64,000 nucleotides of DNA from G963662655 sp963665015 (lineage in GTDB: Bacteria > Cloacimonadota > Cloacimonadia > Cloacimonadales > JAIOQZ01), in contig CAXXSY010000003.1 in the NCBI GenBank assembly GCA_963665015.2, forward strand, positions 558,001-622,000, given 5' to 3'. Made by a program: the position numbers and the translations under genes. Positions 59,075 through 64,000 of this stretch are shown one piece after another; position 1 is the first letter of the stretch, and the number at the start of each line of letters is the position of its first letter. The notes beneath the pieces were generated by a model. That model did not search any database and was not told where the DNA came from. It worked only from the letters and a program-made list of their open reading frames with translations.

Positions 59075-59677
59075 CTATACAATCTCGATATCCATCGCGT
59101 AGAGCAGCTCCATCGCTTCGGGCATCCGGAATTTCGCCTTCGTGATCGTGTTTTGCGACGGATCAATGCAGTAGTTCCGCGCGCCCTTGAAATCGCATCC
59201 TGTCAGGTCGGTTCCGGAAAAAATGCTCTCGGAGAAATCGGTTCCGCAAAAGCTCCCGCGCGGTAAAGAAGCTTGCCGGAAATCCGTGTTCAGGCATCGG
59301 CAGTCTCTCATCTTCAGTTCGGGCAGCGTCAGTCCGATGAAGGTAGAATGGCTGAGCGAGCATTGTTTGAACGATACGGGCGCGGAGAAGCTGGTTTGCG
59401 GCCAGGTGACACGGGTCCAGTCGATGCCGTCGAGGCGGCAGTCTTCGAACGAAGTGTCGCGGAATGTGGAGCCGGTCAGTTGTACCATCGAGAAGTCGCA
59501 TTTTGTAAAGACGCAGTCGATGAACCGACAGCTATGGAAGGTCGATTCGGTGAAGTCGCAATTCTCGAATCGGCAGTCGATGGAATTCACGGCGCGAAAA
59601 GTCTGCCCTCGATCGTGAAGCTCTTGCAGCAGTTCGCTTTCGAGTTCGTTGTTATGCAGGTCGATCCTGTGTTTCAT
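59075..59677 (-). CDS. Pentapeptide repeat protein, Qnr/McbG-like layout
   Basis: A 200-residue protein made of A(D/N)LxX- and F/C-centred pentapeptides, for example CRFENCDFTESTFHSCRF and GTDFSESIFSGTDLTGC, forming a right-handed quadrilateral beta-helix. The C-terminal stretch GARNYCIDPSQNTIT followed by KAKFRMPEAMELL resembles the tail of the Qnr/MfpA-type family. Those proteins mimic DNA and protect gyrase from inhibitors; a stress or resistance role is possible but not shown. It starts 1 base after the stop of the antiporter gene, so both are cotranscribed from the right. Confidence 0.88.
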   Translation of the reverse strand: MKHRIDLHNNELESELLQELHDRGQTFRAVNSIDCRFENCDFTESTFHSCRFIDCVFTKCDFSMVQLTGSTFRDTSFEDCRLDGIDWTRVTWPQTSFSAPVSFKQCSLSHSTFIGLTLPELKMRDCRCLNTDFRQASLPRGSFCGTDFSESIFSGTDLTGCDFKGARNYCIDPSQNTITKAKFRMPEAMELLYAMDIEIV

Positions 59678-59678
59678 A

Positions 59679-60707
59679 TCAGGCGAAGATCGAGTAGTTC
59701 ATCAGGAGATAGACCAGATACATGCAGATGAGCGCGATCCCTTCCTGTTTGCGGAGCCTGTAACCGGTGCGCATGAAGATCAGCATGGCGGCGACGATCA
59801 GGATTACCCACACGAAGGAGAAGTGGATCGATCCGGTGACGCCGAAGTCGTGCCCTAACAGTGCGATATGAACCTTGTCCGCGCGGACGTCGATGGGGTT
59901 GACCATGGACGATACGCCGATGATCCAGAGGATGTTCAGGATGTCCGCGCCGAGGATGTTGCCCACCGAGATTTCGCCCTCACCCTTGCGTGCGGCGATG
60001 ATGGCTGTGCTGATCTCGGGCAGCGACGTGCCGATGGCGATGATGGTCAAGCCGATGATCACCTCCGGAACGTGGAAGTAGATGGCGATCTTCTCCGCCG
60101 ACCACACGACCAGGTGGCTGGCGCCGACCACGCCGGCAAGACCGATCAGAAGTTGGATAATATGCTTGTGAAGCGGTTTCTTATCGTATCCCGAAATCTC
60201 GGGAAAATCCTGCGTGATGTCGATACCCTGTTTTCTTCGACGTCGCTCGCCGAGTACCATGGCAAACCAGTAAGCGAATAAAAGCAGAACAAATACAACG
60301 CCCTCGATTCTGCCGAAAATGCCGTTGAATCCGAGCAGATAACCGAGCAGGATCACGGAGATGAGGAATATCCCGGTCGTCTTGAGCGTTCGTTTGTCGA
60401 TCATGATGACCACGGGTGAGAGCAGCGCCGCTAGTCCCAGCGCGATGCCGTCATCGACGATTACCGATCCCAGCGCGTTGCCCAGCGCGAATTCGCTCTT
60501 GCCTTTGGCAGCCGAGATGATCGATACGGTAATCTCGGGCGCTGTGGTGGCGAATCCGACGATGATGATTCCCACCACGATGCGCGGAATCCCGAAATCG
60601 TTGGAAATCCCCACCGCGCTATCGACGAAGAGGTCCGCGCTCTTGAACAGGATCGCGAACGCGAAAATCAGTGTTGCGAATTGAAAGAAAATACTGTCCA
60701 GTATCAT
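59679..60707 (-). CDS. Calcium/sodium antiporter family protein (CaCA, YrbG-like)
   Basis: A 342-residue membrane protein with about 10 helices in two inverted halves. The alpha-repeats are both intact: GFATTAPEITVSIISA with GNALGSVIVDD, and AIGTSLPEISTAIIAARKG with GNILGADILN. They line the ion path of Na/Ca and related exchangers. ATG 60707 has GGAG upstream. A short highly charged loop (ERRRRKQGIDITQDFPE) lies in the middle. The pentapeptide-repeat gene follows directly. Confidence 0.92.
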   Translation of the reverse strand: MILDSIFFQFATLIFAFAILFKSADLFVDSAVGISNDFGIPRIVVGIIIVGFATTAPEITVSIISAAKGKSEFALGNALGSVIVDDGIALGLAALLSPVVIMIDKRTLKTTGIFLISVILLGYLLGFNGIFGRIEGVVFVLLLFAYWFAMVLGERRRRKQGIDITQDFPEISGYDKKPLHKHIIQLLIGLAGVVGASHLVVWSAEKIAIYFHVPEVIIGLTIIAIGTSLPEISTAIIAARKGEGEISVGNILGADILNILWIIGVSSMVNPIDVRADKVHIALLGHDFGVTGSIHFSFVWVILIVAAMLIFMRTGYRLRKQEGIALICMYLVYLLMNYSIFA

Positions 60708-61051
60708 GCATTAAGCTCCGATCATTGCGACTAGCAATAAAATGATAGTCTCGGATTCAGCGATAAGGTGTCAAATGATATTTGGATTTGCTGTAGAGAA
60801 CGCCGCTCGGACAGGCTGTGTGAAATGCGCGGCCGATTCTCTACATGGAACGCGGACGTCCTCGTCCGCATCTCTCAGAGAAGGGCAGACACAGAGACCT
60901 GCCCCTACGACAGGAAAACATCTGGCATCGAACGATTGCAAATGGTGCTTTCATTTTCGTAAAGCTTGGGATATCTGCGGCTACGAGGAGGAGGGTGAGC
61001 AGAGAAAAGCAAACGCCTCTGCCTGTGGTGGAAGCAGAGGCGTTTTGGGTA
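60708..61051. repeat. Gene-free composite of repeat families G, B and A
   Basis: Within 60793-60908 a chain of units occurs in fixed order: GTAGAGAA and its partner TTCTCTAC at the two ends of a hairpin that contains the family G core GGCTGTGTGAAATGCGCG, a reversed family B palindrome (60847-60869), and a reversed family A unit (60883-60908). The nearest parallel is 43998-44060, where G and A again occur together. The rest of the gap (60909-61010) shows no feature. Confidence 0.75.
61011..61045 (-). terminator. Rho-independent terminator of the LamG secreted-protein gene
   Basis: A perfect 12-base stem (AAACGCCTCTGC with GCAGAGGCGTTT) with an 11-base loop. On the minus strand it is followed by GCTTTTCTCT. 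It begins 6 bases past the stop codon. Confidence 0.85.
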
Positions 61052-64000
61052 TTATTTCAGCAGGATCGCCCTACTGGTATAGATGTCTTTTCCGCATCGA
61101 AGTTGGAACAGATACACGCCGCTGGTGGCGTGATTTCCATTGCGATCGATGCCATCCCAGGCGATCCGGTGGTCGCCCTTCGTGAGGGTCGTTTTCGCCA
61201 GTAAGCGTACCAACTGCCCCTTCATGTTATAGACCGAAAGCTCGATTCCGGAATCCTCTTTCAGCGTGAAGGATACCTCCGTGCTTGGATTGAAAGGATT
61301 CGGGTAGCAGCCGTGCAGACCGGTGACAAGCGCCTTGGGCGTCTCCTGTCCCTCACCGTCTTCCTGTGTGATGGTGACGGCTACCGGACCGAAGAATTGT
61401 GAGCTTCCGTCCAGTCCGACGCTCTCCAGCCAGTAGCGGTAGGTCTTGTCGTGTGTCACGTCGGAATCGACAAAGGTGTACATAGCTCCCGAGCTACTAT
61501 TCGTGGCGGTGATCAGCTCGGAAACGCGGATCGCGTCATCGAGAACGATATCCCCGGATCGATAGACGTAGTAGCCGCTCATGTCGGTCTCGGATTGCGT
61601 TTCCCAGCACAGCAGCGCGTTGTTCTCGGAGGTGACTTCCGCTGTGAATGAGGAAAGTTCCACGGGAAGGGTATCGTCACCGCCGAGATCGCCTGCGAAT
61701 TCGAGTTCGCCCAGTTCACCGGCTCTGGTAGGAGATGGAAGATTCAGTCCGCTGATGGTGATTCTGTAGATATAGGTGCCCGAATGGTAATTCGCGATTC
61801 CAATCGGTATCTCCCGCCACGTTTGGATTTCCGATCCGTCGCGCGAGTATCGATACCATAGATAGGAGTATTCGACGGGCATCTGGATATCGACATATTG
61901 CGCACTTCGAAGCACCTCGTCCTCGGAGCAATAGAATTTCCAGTAGGCGCCGAGATTTTCGGGATTCGGGAAATCGCCTTCGACGAAGGTGGGATTCTCC
62001 GAATAGATCGAGAAGATCGAGATATTGACCGTTTCGTCCGACGCCGGCATCAAACCGGCGTAAACAGCCTGACCGCCAACGCTGCTGGCGGAGTAGAGCT
62101 GATTGGGTTGCGCCACCTCGCCGACGGTTGTCGGGCTCAGCATTCCTTCGTAGGTGTCGTCGAGGGGATCGATGGCGATGTCATCCTGCCAGCCGAGGCG
62201 AGGATACTGGTTCGCGGAGATGAGCCACACGCCATTGAAGTTCCAGTCAACGAACGTTGCCTGCGTCTGCATCTGCGCTGTGGAACGTCCCTGCGCGCCG
62301 GGTTCGCCACCGGATGTGGTATTGCCGGATGTCGCGGTATCCCAGTAGCACATCTGGATCGAGCCGCTGCCGGAGAAACCGCCCAGCCCGGGAGGCAATT
62401 GACCAACGACACGCCCACAGATACCGCCCACATACGGATCGGCGTCCGCGGTAAAGGGCGGGCTCTGGAAAGCTGTCCTCGCCTGGCCCATCGCGAAGCA
62501 GCGAATGACACCGCCGCGTATCGAACAGCCGGAAACGCCGCCGACGCGCTTGCCGCCATAGACGTCGCCTGTGGCGTAGCTGTCTATGGAGAGTCCGTTT
62601 TCGTTGCAGCCCACCAATCCTCCGTATTTGACGTTGAAAAGCTCGTCGTTATCGCTGGGATTCTGGATGGTGTTGGTCGGGAAGCGGCTTTCCACATCGG
62701 CTTCGGAGTAGCAGTATTGAATGATGGGGACGATATTCTTCTTCTGAGAGTTGTTCGCGCCGACAAGTCCGCCCGTCGAACCGAATCCCCGTACGGTTAC
62801 GTTTCCGGCGGCATAGCAGTTTTCGACAATCGTCGTGTAGGATGCATTGCTGGGAAGAAGCGCGTGTCCCAGAAGAGAGCCGGTGCTCCTTCCGCCGGTT
62901 ACGTCCGCGTTCACGATTCCGAGATTGCGGATAATGGCGTCTGCTGTCGTTTTACATTCGATGTAGCCGAACAAACCGATTTTCTCGGGCAAAGCCTGAG
63001 CTTCCGCTACCGAGGCAGGCTCGCCATTTCCCGGATAATTCAGGTAGAGGTTCATGACCTGGTATCCACCGCCATCATAGACGCCGGTGAAGGTCGTAGT
63101 CGAATTTCCGATGGGGGTCCAGCCTGCGCCGCCCTGGTAATCGCCAAGATCGATATCGGCGGTCTGAAGGAAGTGATCACCCCAAACCGATGAAGTCTGC
63201 GAAAGCCACCAGAGGTGATTCAGGTTTGCGATTTGGTAGGGATTGCCGGAGGATCCGTCGCCTGAGGACGGCGCGATCGCGATGGGCGTTGTGTCGTTCG
63301 TAACCCAGCTCACGCCGTTGTGCAGGGTGCCTGTATAGTTGTTGGACGAGTTGTCCGTCAGCGATGTGCCGCTCCCGTCGCTCATCCGGTAGTACGCGAA
63401 GAGGTTCCCTTCCGTGCCGACGAGTTGCTTGTGCATGTTCGACTGGATTTCACTCTGCGAACGCTCATCGCTCCAGAGGCGTACATCGTCGATGCGGATG
63501 TCGGAATAGGCGGTGCTGCCGGCCCAGTAGTCGGTAGCAAGGTAGAGCGTATGGTTATCGTCGAATTGCCAGGAATAATTGAGATTGGTTTCATACATCG
63601 ATGTCCCATCGACATAGAGCTTGAGGTTCGAGCCGTTGACCACGACGGCAGCGTGATGCCACTTGCCCGTCTCGGCGATAACGGTGGATGAAAGAACTTT
63701 GGCGCCGGTATCGGTCATCAACTGCGGTGCCAAATATACGACAATGTATCCACTGGCATCGACACCAAGAAGAATGCGCCGCCTTTCACCAGAGTGAAGG
63801 TGATACACCCACCTGTATGCGGCGGGTTGGCTTTCGAACATGAACCAGCACTCGGCGGTAATCGTCGATGTGCTCGAAGCTGATAGTCCCGTTACGGAAA
63901 CGTAATCGTCCGATCCATCAAAGGCGAGGGATGTGTTTTGTGCGAGTAACGGCAAGGAAAGACAACATGCGACAAGCATCGCAAGAGTAGATAAACGTAA
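61052..64000 (-). CDS. Secreted LamG/GLUG-like protein with FlgD-type sorting tail (5' end cut by window edge)
   Basis: The frame is open to the right edge (LRLSTLA before the first ATG at 63979), so the true start, probably a few codons beyond the window, is missing; 983 codons are visible including the stop. The end of a signal peptide (CCLSLPLLAQ) precedes a LamG domain (roughly first 200 residues, with FDGSDDYVSVTG and KWHHAAVVVNG). Next come GLUG-like repeats (about 250-620, for example GGLVGANNSQKKN, GGVSGCSIRGG), a beta-rich region, a fibronectin III-like part, and a C-terminal FlgD-type sorting domain (CYPNPFNPSTEVSFTL, VYNMKGQLVRLL). It would be exported and bound to glycans or surfaces. 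Function is unknown. Confidence 0.88.
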   Translation of the reverse strand, partial: LRLSTLAMLVACCLSLPLLAQNTSLAFDGSDDYVSVTGLSASSTSTITAECWFMFESQPAAYRWVYHLHSGERRRILLGVDASGYIVVYLAPQLMTDTGAKVLSSTVIAETGKWHHAAVVVNGSNLKLYVDGTSMYETNLNYSWQFDDNHTLYLATDYWAGSTAYSDIRIDDVRLWSDERSQSEIQSNMHKQLVGTEGNLFAYYRMSDGSGTSLTDNSSNNYTGTLHNGVSWVTNDTTPIAIAPSSGDGSSGNPYQIANLNHLWWLSQTSSVWGDHFLQTADIDLGDYQGGAGWTPIGNSTTTFTGVYDGGGYQVMNLYLNYPGNGEPASVAEAQALPEKIGLFGYIECKTTADAIIRNLGIVNADVTGGRSTGSLLGHALLPSNASYTTIVENCYAAGNVTVRGFGSTGGLVGANNSQKKNIVPIIQYCYSEADVESRFPTNTIQNPSDNDELFNVKYGGLVGCNENGLSIDSYATGDVYGGKRVGGVSGCSIRGGVIRCFAMGQARTAFQSPPFTADADPYVGGICGRVVGQLPPGLGGFSGSGSIQMCYWDTATSGNTTSGGEPGAQGRSTAQMQTQATFVDWNFNGVWLISANQYPRLGWQDDIAIDPLDDTYEGMLSPTTVGEVAQPNQLYSASSVGGQAVYAGLMPASDETVNISIFSIYSENPTFVEGDFPNPENLGAYWKFYCSEDEVLRSAQYVDIQMPVEYSYLWYRYSRDGSEIQTWREIPIGIANYHSGTYIYRITISGLNLPSPTRAGELGELEFAGDLGGDDTLPVELSSFTAEVTSENNALLCWETQSETDMSGYYVYRSGDIVLDDAIRVSELITATNSSSGAMYTFVDSDVTHDKTYRYWLESVGLDGSSQFFGPVAVTITQEDGEGQETPKALVTGLHGCYPNPFNPSTEVSFTLKEDSGIELSVYNMKGQLVRLLAKTTLTKGDHRIAWDGIDRNGNHATSGVYLFQLRCGKDIYTSRAILLK

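Noticed and set aside
1..64000. tRNA, rRNA or known riboswitch
   Set aside because: No cloverleaf with a CCA-type acceptor end, rRNA core segment or recognisable riboswitch core was noticed by eye. A covariance-model scan would settle this.

Overview
The window is bacterial chromosome from a diderm (Gram-negative-type) anaerobe-like lineage, most probably of the FCB superphylum and perhaps near Cloacimonadota. The pointers are large secreted multidomain proteins (lamin-tail, Calx-beta, fibronectin III, LamG and GLUG-like segments), FlgD-like C-terminal sorting domains at both ends, a bacterial alpha-2-macroglobulin, duplicated 8-helix MacB/FtsX-type permeases, a two-subunit glycyl-tRNA synthetase (glyS beta chain) and many long palindromic interspersed repeats. 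GC looks to be in the mid-50s percent by eye. The phylum is an inference; no rRNA or tRNA gene was found.

Layout. 1-3730: tail of a secreted protein, a REPIN-like palindrome doublet, then a minus-strand operon (large membrane-anchored DUF4836-like protein, ABC ATPase, FtsX-like permease). 3731-4856: a gene-free block with four copies of a ~213-241 bp repeat. 4857-11135: a 1382-residue secreted adhesin-like protein and a soluble TPR histidine kinase. 11310-14882: the most interesting locus, five plus-strand genes forming a Dlt/Alg-like envelope acyl-transfer cassette: two membrane-anchored SGNH-type proteins, an acyl carrier protein, an MBOAT acyltransferase and a previously easy-to-miss 52-residue membrane microprotein ending in FFYANF, which resembles DltX. 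14969-19265: 2TM protein, isoaspartyl peptidase, Asp/Glu racemase, Cache lipoprotein, glycosyltransferase and an unknown secreted protein. 19403-22611: PAS-cyclase, sigma-54 response regulator and SRAP DNA-crosslink protein.

22636-31964: a minus-strand operon combining a thioester-containing alpha-2-macroglobulin, a zinc-protease/TolB-propeller/outer-membrane-barrel fusion and an RsbW-like kinase. 32133-34755: yajC, def, fmt and DUF116 in overlapping order. 34947-38949: ZIP transporter, pta and glyS. 39117-43901: two tandem permease paralogues with no ATPase. 44358-50731: flippase, TauE exporter, GNAT, a complete 1607 bp IS1182-like element inserted in a small palindrome, an MFS transporter and an alkyltransferase-like protein. 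51088-57289: five translationally coupled minus-strand genes (M14 peptidase, inositol-phosphatase-like enzyme, CHASE2 adenylate cyclase, M48 peptidase, four-helix bundle protein). 57411-60707: cupin, M42 aminopeptidase, pentapeptide-repeat protein and CaCA antiporter. 61052-64000: a LamG secreted protein cut by the right edge.

Recurring themes are envelope and secreted-protein biology (acylation, proteolysis, protease trapping, lipoprotein/ABC export), cyclic-nucleotide and phospho-signalling, and at least six families of short palindromic repeats that fill nearly every gene-free stretch.
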